The notes: generated by a model from the sequence alone, not told the origin. Positions 35,413 to 43,760 are shown, counted from the first letter of the stretch. The stretch is DNA of 64,000 nt from an uncultured Stenotrophomonas sp. (GCA_913775725.1 CAJYNG010000025.1:62001-126000); one strand, 5' to 3'. Translations and numbers: made by a program.

Positions 35413-35892
35413 TCAGGTGCTCTTCCTCGGAATGATGGTGATGTGCCCGTTGATTTCCAGCAGGGCCAGCTCGACATCCTCCACGCCCAGGCAGCCCTGC
35501 TGGCGCATGGCGGCCTCGAAATCGGCACGGGTGACCTGCTCGCGGCGCAGAACGGCGTTGAACAGGCGCCCATCACGCGCGATCACCACGGGTTCTCCTT
35601 CCACCAGGCGCTCGATCCGCCGGCTGCGGGTACTCACCCAGCCCACCCCATAGTTGAGCAGGATGAGGGTCGCCGCCAGCAACAGGCCGCCCCCCAGCGA
35701 GGTGTCGGTACCCAGCAACGCGTTCTGTACTGCGTTGCCCAGCAGCACCACCAGCAGCACGTCGAAGGGAGTGATCTGCCCCAGCGGGCGTTTGCCACTG
35801 AGCCGGACCATGCCCAGCACCACCACGTAGACCACCACCGCGCGCAGGATGAACTCCCACCACGGCATTGCCAGTGCGAACAGGTCGGGCAT
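35413..35892 (-). CDS. DUF421/YetF-like membrane protein
   Basis: 159 residues from ATG 35892 (MPDLFALAMPWWEFILRA). Three hydrophobic segments fill residues 8-80, including 'VVVYVVVLGMVRLSGKRPLGQI' and 'TPFDVLLVVLLGNAVQ', the YetF/DUF421 signature; the C-terminal half is a small soluble domain ('GEPVVIARDGRLF', 'DVELALLEINGHITII'). The function is unknown; relatives occur in stress or spore membranes of Bacillus. It lies downstream of and in the same direction as the sRNA/polA region but beyond a strong terminator. Confidence 0.85.
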   Translation of the reverse strand: MPDLFALAMPWWEFILRAVVVYVVVLGMVRLSGKRPLGQITPFDVLLVVLLGNAVQNALLGTDTSLGGGLLLAATLILLNYGVGWVSTRSRRIERLVEGEPVVIARDGRLFNAVLRREQVTRADFEAAMRQQGCLGVEDVELALLEINGHITIIPRKST

Positions 35893-35953
35893 TGTCTTCC
35901 CCTGCGGAGCGGTGGCCCAGCGTGGCGCAGGCCATGGCGTCTGGCAACGGCAC

Positions 35954-36078
35954 AAATAAAAAGCCCCGCTGACCAGGGGGAGGTCAACGGGGCCGGGGAA
36001 CGGGCACTTGGGGAGGAGTCCCCGTTCCGAGATCTGCTCCAGGGGATGGGAGAGATCCACAACAGGCGTTGCGCCTGT
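35954..36078 (-). ncRNA. sX13-like small regulatory RNA
   Basis: On the minus strand, about 125 nt from an A at 36078 (7 nt past a TATAAC) to a T-run. The predicted fold has four hairpins: a 5' ACAGGCG/CGCCTGT stem; GATCT/AGATC with C-rich loop CTCCCATCCCCTGG; GGAACGGG/CCCGTTCC with loop ACTCCTCCCCAAG; and the terminator stem with loop TCCCCCT. C-rich loops and a place right after polA are the features of the Xanthomonas sRNA sX13, which binds G-rich leader sequences of target mRNAs. The homology is judged from architecture and synteny, not from an alignment. Confidence 0.72.
35963..35993 (-). terminator. Rho-independent terminator of the polA-side sRNA
   Basis: GCCCCGTTGACC and GGTCAGCGGGGC pair (one G-U/A-C mismatch) around a short C-rich loop, and on the minus strand the stem is followed by TTTTTATTTG. 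It is the strongest intrinsic terminator in the window. Confidence 0.85.
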
Positions 36079-36083
36079 CGAGA

Positions 36084-36089
36084 GTTATA
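36084..36089 (-). promoter_or_regulatory. -10 box of the sRNA gene
   Basis: TATAAC on the minus strand, one base from consensus, 6-7 nt before the proposed 5' end. The -35 region (around ACCGTT, 17 nt upstream) is poor, so an activator or extended contacts may be needed. Confidence 0.5.
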
Positions 36090-36220
36090 GAAGCACTCCG
36101 AACACTAACGGTTCGTGAAGGGGCCCAATTTAATGAACATCTATCAGGGCAACATTCATGATCGAGTCAGAAACCTCTGACGAATGAACGAATTCACGTC
36201 GTTTTCGGCCTGAAACACCC

Positions 36221-38995
36221 TCAGTGCGCTTCGTCCCAGTTGTTGCCGATGCCGGTATCGACCACCAGCGGCACCCGCAGTTTGGCCGCTTGCGACATGC
36301 GCTCGACCACCTGCAAACGCAACTCCTCAACGAAACTGCTTTCGGTTTCGAACACCAGTTCATCGTGTACCTGCAGGATCATCCGCGCCGGTGCGCCGCT
36401 GTCACGCAGCCACTGATCCACGTCCACCATCGCGCGCTTGATGATATCGGCGGCGGTGCCCTGCATCGGCGCGTTGATCGCAGCACGCTCGGCACCGGCG
36501 CGCAGGCCCTGGTTACGTGCATGAATGTCGTTCAGGTACAGGCGGCGGCCGAACAGGGTCTCCACATAGCCCTGGTCGCGGGCCTGCTGGCGCATCCGCT
36601 CCATGAAATCACGCACACCCGGGTAGCGGCTGAAGTACAGCGCCACGTAGTCCTGCGCCTGGCCGCGGTCGATGCCCAGGTTGCGGGCCAGGCCGAAGGC
36701 GCTCATGCCGTACATCAGGCCGAAGTTGATCGCCTTGGCAGCCCGGCGCTCGTTCGGGGTCACCTCTTCCAGCGTACGCCCGAACACCTCGGCGGCGGTG
36801 GCACGGTGCACGTCGGCGCCCTGCTCGAAGGCACGCACCAGGCCCGGGTCCTCGGACAGGTGGGCCATGATCCGCAGCTCAATCTGCGAGTAGTCGGCCG
36901 CCAGCAGCTGGAAGCCCTCCGGGGCGATGAACGCGCGGCGGATGCGGCGGCCATCCTCGGTGCGGATCGGGATGTTCTGCAGGTTCGGGTCCGACGAGGA
37001 CAGGCGGCCGGTGGCGGCACCGGACTGGTGGTAGCTGGTGTGCACGCGGCCAGTGTCGGGGTTGACCATCTCCGGCAGCTTGTCGGTGTAGGTGCTGCGC
37101 AGCTTGGCCAGGCCGCGGTAGTCAAGGATCACCCGCGGCAGCTCGTGCTGGTCGGCAATCGCCTCCAGCGCCTCTTCGTTGGTGCTGGGCTGGCCCTTGG
37201 GGGTCTTCACCACCGCCGGCAGCTTCAACTCATCGAACAGCACCGCCTGCAGCTGCTTGGGCGAATCCAGGTTGAAGCTGCGCCCAGCCAGCTCGGTGGC
37301 CTTCTGCTGCGCGGCCAGCATGCGCGAGGACAGGTCCTGGCTCTGTCGGCGCAACTCGTCGGTGTCGATGCGCACGCCGTTGGCTTCAATCGTGGTCAGC
37401 ACCGGCACCAGCGGCATCTCGATGTCGCGGTACACGCTGTCCAGCGCCGGCTCGGCCAGCAGCTGCGGCTGCAGCGCGCGGTGCAGGCGCAGGGTGATGT
37501 CGGCGTCCTCGGCTGCGTAGCGGCTGGCTTCGTCGATACCCACCTGCGAGAACGGAATCTGCTTGGCGCCCTTGCCGGCCACGTCCTCGAACTTGATGGT
37601 GTTGTAGCCCAGATAGCGCAGGGCCAGCGAATCCATGTCGTGGCGGGTGGCGGTGGAGTTGAGCACGAAGCTCTCGAGCATGGTGTCGTCGTGGTAGCCC
37701 TGCACGTCCACGCCGTGACGGCGCAGCACGTGCAGGTCGTATTTGCCGTGCTGGCCCAGCTTCTTCTTCGCCGGGTCCTGCAGCACCGGACGCAGCGCAT
37801 CCAGCACCTGCTGCATCGGCAGCTGGGCCGGCGCACCCGGGTAATCGTGGCCGACCGGAATGTAGGCGGCCTTGCCCGGCTCGACCGCCAGGCTGACGCC
37901 GACCAGGCGCGCACGCATCGCGTCCAGCGCATCGGTTTCGGTATCGAAACTGATCAGGTCAGCCTGCTGCAGGCGCTCGACCCAGGCCTGCAGCTGATCG
38001 GTGGTCAGCACGGTCTCGTATTCACCTGGCGTGGACAGCGCCGGATCCAGCGTGCCGGCAGCGGGCGCCTCGGCACTGCCACGCGCGAAACCGGCAGCGG
38101 TGCCGCGCAGGCTTGGAGTAGCCTCGCTGGCGGAAGTTGGCGCCGGCAGCGGCGCACCCAGCTCCTTCAGTGCCTGGGTGAAGCCGTAGCGCGCATACAG
38201 CTCGGTCAACTCCGGCACGTCCTGCTCGCGCAGGGCCAGCGTGGTCGGGCTGGCGTCCAGCTCCACGTCAGTGCGGATGGTCACCAGCTCGCGGTTCAGC
38301 GGCAGCCGCTCCAGCGCGGCGCGCAGGTTCTCGCCGATCTTGCCCTTCATGGTCGGCGCGGCCGCCATCACCCCATCCAGGTGCTGGTACTCGGCCAGCC
38401 ACTTGGCGGCGGTCTTCGGCCCGCACTTCTCCACGCCCGGCACGTTGTCGACGGTGTCGCCCATCAGCGCCAGCAGGTCGATGATCTGGTCGGCGCGCAC
38501 GCCGAACTTCTCCATCACCGCCGCGTCCGAATCCATGCGGCTGCCGGTCATGGTGTTGACCAGCTCGATGCCCGGACGCACCAGCTGAGCAAAGTCCTTG
38601 TCGCCGGTGGAGATGGTCACCTTCAGGTCCTGCGCCACGCCCTGCAGGGCCAGCGTGCCGATCACATCGTCGGCTTCCACGCCGGGGATGCGCAGGATGC
38701 TGATGCCCAGCGCCTCGACGATGCGGCACATCGGCTCGACCTGGCTGCGCAGCTCATCGGGCATCGGCGGGCGGTTGGCCTTGTACTGGTCGTACAGGTC
38801 ATCGCGGAAGGTCTTGCCGGGCGCATCAACCACGAACGCCACGTAGGCCGGGCGTTCCTTCAGCGTCGAACGCAGCATGTTGACCACGCCGAACAGCGCG
38901 CCGGTGGGTTCACCCTGTGCATTGGACAGGGGCGGCAGCGCGTGGAACGCGCGGTACAGGTAACTGGACCCGTCGATCAGGACTAATCTGCTCAT
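36221..38995 (-). CDS. polA: DNA polymerase I
   Basis: 924 residues with all three domains: 5'-3' exonuclease (about 1-290, 'LVLIDGSSYLYRAFHALPPL' at the start), 3'-5' exonuclease (about 330-515, 'LISFDTETDALDAM' with the DxE motif intact) and polymerase (about 520-924). Polymerase motifs are 'LLAADYSQIELRIMAHLS' (A), 'RRAAKAINFGLMYG' (B) and 'LQVHDELVFE' (C). It fills gaps and removes RNA primers during replication and repair. A linker at about 290-320 is Ala/Pro-rich. Divergent from the DUF2782-type gene. Confidence 0.97.
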   Translation of the reverse strand: MSRLVLIDGSSYLYRAFHALPPLSNAQGEPTGALFGVVNMLRSTLKERPAYVAFVVDAPGKTFRDDLYDQYKANRPPMPDELRSQVEPMCRIVEALGISILRIPGVEADDVIGTLALQGVAQDLKVTISTGDKDFAQLVRPGIELVNTMTGSRMDSDAAVMEKFGVRADQIIDLLALMGDTVDNVPGVEKCGPKTAAKWLAEYQHLDGVMAAAPTMKGKIGENLRAALERLPLNRELVTIRTDVELDASPTTLALREQDVPELTELYARYGFTQALKELGAPLPAPTSASEATPSLRGTAAGFARGSAEAPAAGTLDPALSTPGEYETVLTTDQLQAWVERLQQADLISFDTETDALDAMRARLVGVSLAVEPGKAAYIPVGHDYPGAPAQLPMQQVLDALRPVLQDPAKKKLGQHGKYDLHVLRRHGVDVQGYHDDTMLESFVLNSTATRHDMDSLALRYLGYNTIKFEDVAGKGAKQIPFSQVGIDEASRYAAEDADITLRLHRALQPQLLAEPALDSVYRDIEMPLVPVLTTIEANGVRIDTDELRRQSQDLSSRMLAAQQKATELAGRSFNLDSPKQLQAVLFDELKLPAVVKTPKGQPSTNEEALEAIADQHELPRVILDYRGLAKLRSTYTDKLPEMVNPDTGRVHTSYHQSGAATGRLSSSDPNLQNIPIRTEDGRRIRRAFIAPEGFQLLAADYSQIELRIMAHLSEDPGLVRAFEQGADVHRATAAEVFGRTLEEVTPNERRAAKAINFGLMYGMSAFGLARNLGIDRGQAQDYVALYFSRYPGVRDFMERMRQQARDQGYVETLFGRRLYLNDIHARNQGLRAGAERAAINAPMQGTAADIIKRAMVDVDQWLRDSGAPARMILQVHDELVFETESSFVEELRLQVVERMSQAAKLRVPLVVDTGIGNNWDEAH

Positions 38996-39093
38996 GGGTC
39001 GATTCTACGCGCCCGTGCCTGCATCGCGGCGACACGGCAGGCGCCCGGCGATGGGGCATAATCAAGGCTCTTTCCAGGCAAAGGCCCCCGCCG

Positions 39094-39378
39094 ATGAAGA
39101 CCCTGATGCTGGCTTCCCTGCTCCTGCTCGCTGGCTGCGCCAGCATGGGTGGCGCAGGCGCTCCCCCGGTGGACGTCAAGGGCGCGGACGTGTCCAAGCG
39201 CACCATGGACAACGGCGATGTCATCGAGGAATACCGCGTGTCCGGCCAGCTGCGCATGGTCAAGGTGACTCCGTCGCGCGGTGCTCCGTTCTACATGTAC
39301 GACAAGAACGGCGACGGCCGTTTCGACAACGACAAGGATGGCGTCTCGCCGGTGTACTGGAAGCTGTACAGCTGGTGA
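39094..39378 (+). CDS. DUF2782-like small lipoprotein
   Basis: 94 residues. The N-terminus MKTLMLASLLLLAGCASMG is a lipoprotein signal with lipobox 'LAGC'. The mature part has 'VIEEYRVSGQLRMVKVTPSRG' and 'YYMYDKNGDGRF'-like text ('FYMYDKNGDGRFDNDKDG'), the pattern of the DUF2782 family, small periplasmic proteins commonly encoded back to back with polA. Role unknown. The 98-nt gap to polA must contain both promoters. Confidence 0.82.
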   Translation: MKTLMLASLLLLAGCASMGGAGAPPVDVKGADVSKRTMDNGDVIEEYRVSGQLRMVKVTPSRGAPFYMYDKNGDGRFDNDKDGVSPVYWKLYSW

Positions 39379-39385
39379 GGTGACC

Positions 39386-39430
39386 GGGGTCGGATCCCTG
39401 CGATCCAGTAGATCCACGCCATGCGTGGAT
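39386..39430. repeat. Half GGGGTC repeat joined to a SMAG element
   Basis: GGGGTCGGATCCC (39386-39398) is a half copy of the second repeat family and is followed by GTAGATCCACGCCATGCGTGGAT (39408-39430), almost identical to the SMAG at 541-564. In both places the two repeat families lie side by side. Confidence 0.75.
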
Positions 39431-39446
39431 TCACACCTGCCCCCCA

Positions 39447-39483
39447 CAAAAAACAACGCCGGCGCGCATCCTGCGGCCGGCGT
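39447..39483 (-). terminator. Rho-independent terminator of the UspA gene
   Basis: On the minus strand ACGCCGGC...GCCGGCGT forms an 8-bp stem, followed by TGTTTTTTGTGG. It lies 28 nt beyond the stop codon of the UspA gene. Confidence 0.8.
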
Positions 39484-39510
39484 CGGGTCCCCTCCCCGGG
39501 AACGCTTGAA

Positions 39511-39957
39511 TCAGCGGATGACCAGCACCGGCAACGTGCTGCGTGCCAGCACCTCAGCGGTCTGGCTGCCCAGCAGCACGCGGGTCACGCCACGGCGGCC
39601 ATGCGAGGTCATCACGATCAAATCACTGTTGCGCTCGCCCGCCGTCTCGATGATGCCGTCGGCCGCATAGCGGTCCAGCACATGCACCGGATTGGCGGTA
39701 ATGCCCTGCTCGGCGGCCTTGGCCAGCGCCGGCTGCAGCACCTTCTGCGCGCCTTCCTCGCGGTCGGCCTTGTACTCGGGGCTGTTCATGTAGCCCACGC
39801 TCCAGCCCATGGCGTCGTACATGCCGACGGCCCACGGCTCGGAAACAGTCACGATATCGACCTCGGCATTGAGGTCCTTGGCCAGCTCCAGGCCCTTGGC
39901 CAGGCCCTTGTCGGCCAGCTCGGACCCGTCGGTGGCAATCAGGATGCGCTTGTACAT
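39511..39957 (-). CDS. Universal stress protein A family protein
   Basis: 148 residues from ATG 39957 (MYKRILIATDGSELADKG). 'LIVMTSHGRRGVTRVLLGSQTAEVL' contains the ATP-binding G-2X-G-9X-G(S/T) motif typical of UspA proteins that bind ATP. It acts in the cytosol in stress survival. A single-gene unit with its own terminator. Confidence 0.93.
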   Translation of the reverse strand: MYKRILIATDGSELADKGLAKGLELAKDLNAEVDIVTVSEPWAVGMYDAMGWSVGYMNSPEYKADREEGAQKVLQPALAKAAEQGITANPVHVLDRYAADGIIETAGERNSDLIVMTSHGRRGVTRVLLGSQTAEVLARSTLPVLVIR

Positions 39958-40140
39958 GGTGGGGCTCCGTGGCGATCTGCCAGATGGGAACGACACCATT
40001 ACACACCGGATGTGCAGGCTGCGCCTTGAGCAGGATCAATCCGGCGCCACGCAGTCGCGTGTGCGCACCGCCGGCTTGCGTACCCGATCACTGCGGCGCA
40101 AGCTGGGTAGGCGGCGCCGCGCCGCCTTGGGAGGACCCGC

Positions 40141-40287
40141 ATGCAGGACGGCAAGCCGACATCACGCTCCCCGCTCAGGATCATCCTGTGGAGCCTCATC
40201 GCCGCCTTCGTGCTGTTCTGCGGCGGTTATTACCTGGGCAAAGATCTTGCCCAGCGCGACAACACCCGGCAGTCAGCCGGCCGATAG
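40141..40287 (+). CDS. Small single-pass membrane protein (48 aa)
   Basis: ATG 40141 follows GGGAGG at a 6-nt spacing. The 48-residue product has a basic start (MQDGKPTSRSPLR), a single membrane helix ('IILWSLIAAFVLFCGGYYL') and a charged tail ending in TAG 40285-40287. It stands alone between the UspA gene (divergent) and a SMAG pair. The good ribosome site and clean topology argue that it is real. No family is recognised. Confidence 0.65.
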   Translation: MQDGKPTSRSPLRIILWSLIAAFVLFCGGYYLGKDLAQRDNTRQSAGR

Positions 40288-40296
40288 CCTGCTTCT

Positions 40297-40362
40297 GTAG
40301 AGCCGAGCCCGTGCTCGGCTGCTACTGGCGGGAAAAGCAGCCGAGCACGGGCTCGGCTCTAC
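40297..40362. repeat. SMAG dimer (inverted pair)
   Basis: GTAGAGCCGAGCCCGTGCTCGGCT and its reverse complement, 18 nt apart, between convergent genes. Compared with the pair at 35348-35408 the two arms share one compensatory change (CCCGTGC/GCACGGG), so pairing has been kept. Confidence 0.85.
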
Positions 40363-40375
40363 ATCAGGCCCGCCC

Positions 40376-40930
40376 TCAGGCGATCTGCACCACGCGTGCG
40401 TTCTGGCACAGCGGATAGCTGGCCACGAATTCGGCAATCGCATCACGCATCGCCTCGAACGATTCGCCGTACATGTACAGCGCGGTTTCGGTCGGGCCCT
40501 GCCACCAGCTGCAGATCTCGCCCAGGCCATCGATGTTCTCCGACAGCTGCTCGAACACGTGGTTGGAATCGCACTGTTCGTAGACTTCGTCCGGCAGGGT
40601 CAGGCCGTCCAGGTAGATGCCCAGGCCCTCGGTCACGCCGAAGCTGCGATCGGCCTCGCCCGCACCCTGCAGCTGCGAACCTTTCGGCGCACCCAGCTGT
40701 TCCAGCAGGTCGATCAGCTTCGGTACGCCGGCCGCGTCGACCAAGGCAACTTCGATATCACCGTATTCGACCTCACCGAGGTCGGACATCGCGGTGCCGC
40801 CACCAGTCAGCCCGCCCACCTGGGCCGCCTGCAGCAACGCGTCGAGCGGATCCTCAAACAGTTCGTGGCGATGCTCCGGCTGCAGCCGGGCGTTCAACTT
40901 CACGGTGACGTGCAGCGTGGGTTCGGTCAT
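40376..40930 (-). CDS. Conserved hypothetical cytosolic protein
   Basis: 184 residues, acidic, no signal peptide or membrane helix. An N-terminal beta-rich start 'TLHVTVKLNARLQPEHR' leads to 'GEVEYGDIEVALVDAAGVPKLIDLL', 'YLDGLTLPDEVYEQCDSNHVFEQL' and 'YMYGESFEAMRDAIAEFVAS'. I do not recognise the family. It may be a small immunity-type or DUF protein; nothing toxin-like is beside it. ATG at 40930 follows no clear operon partner. Confidence 0.72.
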   Translation of the reverse strand: MTEPTLHVTVKLNARLQPEHRHELFEDPLDALLQAAQVGGLTGGGTAMSDLGEVEYGDIEVALVDAAGVPKLIDLLEQLGAPKGSQLQGAGEADRSFGVTEGLGIYLDGLTLPDEVYEQCDSNHVFEQLSENIDGLGEICSWWQGPTETALYMYGESFEAMRDAIAEFVASYPLCQNARVVQIA

Positions 40931-40962
40931 GGGGGCGTTCCTGGAAGATGTCAGGCCCCATT

Positions 40963-41099
40963 GTAGAGTCGAAGGTAGCGGCAGGAGCCGCTGCCAACGT
41001 CGCTTGCGACGGCCCTAAGGGTGCCGGTCAGGACGACCGGCATAGCCACGCTCGACTGCCTTTCCCGTCAGAAGCAGCCGAGCATGGGCTCGGCTCTAC
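40963..41099. repeat. Degenerate SMAG cluster
   Basis: Several GTAG-type pieces are packed between two minus-strand genes: GTAGAGTC at 40963, GTAGCGGCAGGAGCCGCTGCC from 40975, a CGACGGCC/GGCATAG region and an intact reversed copy AGCCGAGCATGGGCTCGGCTCTAC at 41076-41099. Confidence 0.65.
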
Positions 41100-41109
41100 A
41101 ACACCGTGG

Positions 41110-41436
41110 TCAACGCAGGAACGGCGCCACCTTGCGCTTCAGCAACTCCACCAGCACCGGGTCCATGTAGTCGTAGTCATCCGGGATATCCAGGCAGATC
41201 ACCCGCTTGCCGTTCAAGCAGGCCTTGTAGCGGCTGGACAGCCGATTGCGGTGAGCGCGCTCCATCACGAACACCAGGTCCGCCCACTGCAGCAGCTCAG
41301 GGCTGAGCACTTCCTCGGCGTCGGCCAGCAGCCCGGCCGAGGCGGTCTCGATGCCCGGCCAATCGGCAAATACCTGCTCGGCGGTGGGGCTGCGCAGGCG
41401 GTTCTGGCTGCAGAGGAAGAGCACGTTGCGGGTCAT
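41110..41436 (-). CDS. Low-molecular-weight tyrosine phosphatase-like protein
   Basis: 108 residues from ATG 41436. 'VLFLCSQNRLRSPTAEQVF' holds a CX5R-S P-loop (Cys-Ser-Gln-Asn-Arg-Leu-Arg), and 'LDIPDDYDYMDP' could give the general-acid Asp-Pro. The protein is about 40 residues shorter than standard LMW phosphatases (about 150), so it is a compact relative whose substrate is unknown. It is bracketed by repeats on both sides. Confidence 0.8.
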   Translation of the reverse strand: MTRNVLFLCSQNRLRSPTAEQVFADWPGIETASAGLLADAEEVLSPELLQWADLVFVMERAHRNRLSSRYKACLNGKRVICLDIPDDYDYMDPVLVELLKRKVAPFLR

Positions 41437-41450
41437 GGGCGCAGCGTATC

Positions 41451-41548
41451 GGGGTCGGATCCCTTTTCCAACGGAAAAGGGATCTGACCCCAACTACGTA
41501 CATTCCGCGATGGGGTCAGAGCCCTCCCTACGGGAGGGATCCGACCCC
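41451..41548. repeat. Two GGGGTC...GACCCC repeats in tandem
   Basis: 41451-41491 and 41512-41548 are two copies of the second repeat family, 20 nt apart and in opposite relative orientation (GGGGTCGGATCC...GATCTGACCCC, then GGGGTCAGAGCC...GATCCGACCCC). The inner stems differ (CTTTTCC/GGAAAAG versus CTCCC/GGGAG) but stay complementary. Confidence 0.8.
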
Positions 41549-41558
41549 TGAACGGTGA

Positions 41559-43751
41559 TCAGATCACCGTCAGGTTGGCGTAGGCCATCACCAGCCACTT
41601 GCTGCCGGCGTCGGCGAACTCGACCTGCACGCGGGCGTGCGCACCGTTGCCTTCGTAGTCGGTCACCATGCCTTCGCCGAACTTGGGGTGGGTGACCAGC
41701 GCACCGAGCTTGACCGGCGGTGCCTCGATCGAGGCATGGCCCATCACCCGGCTGGCGCCCATCGAGGCCTGCCGCGAGACCTGCACCTTCGGGCGCACTT
41801 CGTGCAGCAGCTCGCGCGGGATCTCGCGCAGGAAGCGCGACGGCAGGCTGTAGTTGTCCTGGCCGTGGATACGGCGCGATTCGGCATAGCTCAGCACCAG
41901 CTTCTGGCGCGCGCGGGTGATGCCGACGTAGGCCAGGCGGCGCTCTTCTTCCAGCCGCCCGCTTTCCTCCAGCGAACGTGCGCTGGGGAACAGGCCTTCC
42001 TCCAGGCCGGCCAGGAACACCAGCGGGAATTCCAGGCCCTTGGCCGAGTGCAGGGTCATCAGCTGCACGCCGTCCTCGCCCGCCTGCGCCTGGCCCTCGC
42101 CGGCCTCCAGCGCGGCATAGGCCAGGAACGCGATCAGCTCGTCCATGTCCTCGCCCACTTCCTCGATGTCGTCGGCGCGGCGCACGAAGCGCGAAGCCAC
42201 CGAGACCAGTTCGTCGAGGTTGTCGGTGCGCGATTCCGAGTCCAGCGCGTTGCGGCTTTCCTTGCTCCAGTGCTCGCGCAGCTGCGAGCGGGCCAGCACG
42301 TGGTCGACGCGCTCGGCCAGGGTCATGTGCAGGGTCTGCGCCTGCAGCTCGTTGACCAGCACCAGGAAGCCGGCCAGCGCATTGCGCGCACGTGCGGCCA
42401 GCGCGCTGCCCTGGGTGACCAGCATGGTCGCTTCCCACAGCGAAATACCCTGAGCGCGCGCCTCGCGGCGCACTTCGTCCAGCGTGCGGTCGCCGATGCC
42501 ACGGGTGGGCGTATTGACCGCGCGCTCGAAGGCGGCGTCATCGTTGCGGTTGGACAGCAGGCGCAGGTAGGCCAGCGCGTCCTTGATTTCGGCACGCTCG
42601 AAGAAGCGCATGCCGCCGTACACGCGGTACGGCACCTGTTCGCTAAGCAGCGCTTCTTCCAGCGCGCGCGACTGCGCGTTGCTGCGGTAGAGCACGGCCA
42701 CTTCAGTGTAGCTGCCACCGTCGCGCACCCACTGGCGCGCACGCTCGACGATGTAGCGCGCCTCGTCCATTTCGTTGTAAGCGGCGTACAGGTCGATCGG
42801 CTCACCGTCACCACTGTCGGTCCACAGCTGCTTGCCGATGCGGTCGGGGTTGTGCGCGATCACCGCGTTGGCGGCGCCGAGGATGTTGGCGGTGGAGCGG
42901 TAGTTCTGCTCCAGGCGGATGGTCTGCGCGCCGGGGAAATCGCGCAGGAAGCCCTGCACGTTCTCGACCTTGGCACCGCGCCAACCGTAGATGGCCTGGT
43001 CATCGTCGCCGACCACGAACACGTGGCCGGAATCGCCGGCCAGCACGCGCACGAAAGCGTACTGGATGGCATTGGTGTCCTGGAACTCGTCCACCAGGAT
43101 CTCGCGGAAACGGGCGCGGTAATGCGACAGCAGCGCGGGGTTGTCGCGCAGCAGTTCGTGCGCACGCAGCAGCAGCTCGGCGAAGTCGACCAGGCCGGCG
43201 CGGTCGCAGCGCGCCTGGTATTCGATGTAGGCCTGGCGCATGGTTTCCAGCCACGCATCGTGCGGCTCGGGCTGGATGTGCTGCGGGCGACGGCCCTCGT
43301 CCTTCTGTGCGTTGATCCACCACGCAATCTGCTTGGCCGGGTACTTGCCGTCGTCCAATTCCAGCGCCTGCACCACGCGCTTGACCAACCGCAGCTGGTC
43401 ATCCGAATCCATCACCTGGAAACCTTCGGGCAGCTTGGCGTCCTGCCAGTGCAGGCGCAGCAGGCGGTTGGCCAGGCCGTGGAAGGTGCCGATCCACATG
43501 CCGCGGCTGCCATTGGGCAACTGGGCATCGATGCGGTGGCGCATCTCGCCGGCCGCCTTGTTGGTGAAGGTCACCGCGAAAATGCCGTGGGTCGGCACGC
43601 CATCGACTTCATGCAGCCAGGCGATGCGGTGGGTGAGTACGCGGGTCTTGCCGGAACCGGCACCGGCCAGCACCAGGTGGTGGCCGGGGGGAGCGGAGAC
43701 GGCTTCGCGCTGGGCCGGGTTCAGGCCATCAAGCAGGTGGGAGACATCCAT
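41559..43751 (-). CDS. uvrD: DNA helicase II
   Basis: 730 residues, superfamily 1A. Walker A 'LAGAGSGKTRVLTHR' (residues 28-42), 'TFHGLANRLL' (Ic), Walker B 'VDEFQDTN', 'VGDDDQAIYGWRGA' (III), 'QNYRS' (IV), 'LMTLHSAKGLEFPLVFLAGLEEGLFP' (V, split in two windows) and 'RRLAYVGITRARQKL' (VI) are all present. UvrD unwinds 3'-5' in nucleotide-excision and mismatch repair. The C-terminal tail 'KLGALVTHPKFGEGMVTDYEG' is the Tudor-like RNA polymerase-binding domain. Single gene between repeats and the FAD protein. Confidence 0.96.
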   Translation of the reverse strand: MDVSHLLDGLNPAQREAVSAPPGHHLVLAGAGSGKTRVLTHRIAWLHEVDGVPTHGIFAVTFTNKAAGEMRHRIDAQLPNGSRGMWIGTFHGLANRLLRLHWQDAKLPEGFQVMDSDDQLRLVKRVVQALELDDGKYPAKQIAWWINAQKDEGRRPQHIQPEPHDAWLETMRQAYIEYQARCDRAGLVDFAELLLRAHELLRDNPALLSHYRARFREILVDEFQDTNAIQYAFVRVLAGDSGHVFVVGDDDQAIYGWRGAKVENVQGFLRDFPGAQTIRLEQNYRSTANILGAANAVIAHNPDRIGKQLWTDSGDGEPIDLYAAYNEMDEARYIVERARQWVRDGGSYTEVAVLYRSNAQSRALEEALLSEQVPYRVYGGMRFFERAEIKDALAYLRLLSNRNDDAAFERAVNTPTRGIGDRTLDEVRREARAQGISLWEATMLVTQGSALAARARNALAGFLVLVNELQAQTLHMTLAERVDHVLARSQLREHWSKESRNALDSESRTDNLDELVSVASRFVRRADDIEEVGEDMDELIAFLAYAALEAGEGQAQAGEDGVQLMTLHSAKGLEFPLVFLAGLEEGLFPSARSLEESGRLEEERRLAYVGITRARQKLVLSYAESRRIHGQDNYSLPSRFLREIPRELLHEVRPKVQVSRQASMGASRVMGHASIEAPPVKLGALVTHPKFGEGMVTDYEGNGAHARVQVEFADAGSKWLVMAYANLTVI

Positions 43752-43760
43752 GCCCCCATT

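Larger units (their letters stand above)
35893..36220. other. polA-downstream intergenic region holding an sRNA gene
   Basis: 328 nt between the YetF-like start and the polA stop. It contains an sRNA transcription unit (35954-36078), its -10 box and a terminator. The remainder, 36090-36220, is AT-richer and has no ORF worth calling; part of it is probably the sRNA promoter and the polA 3' end. Confidence 0.7.
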
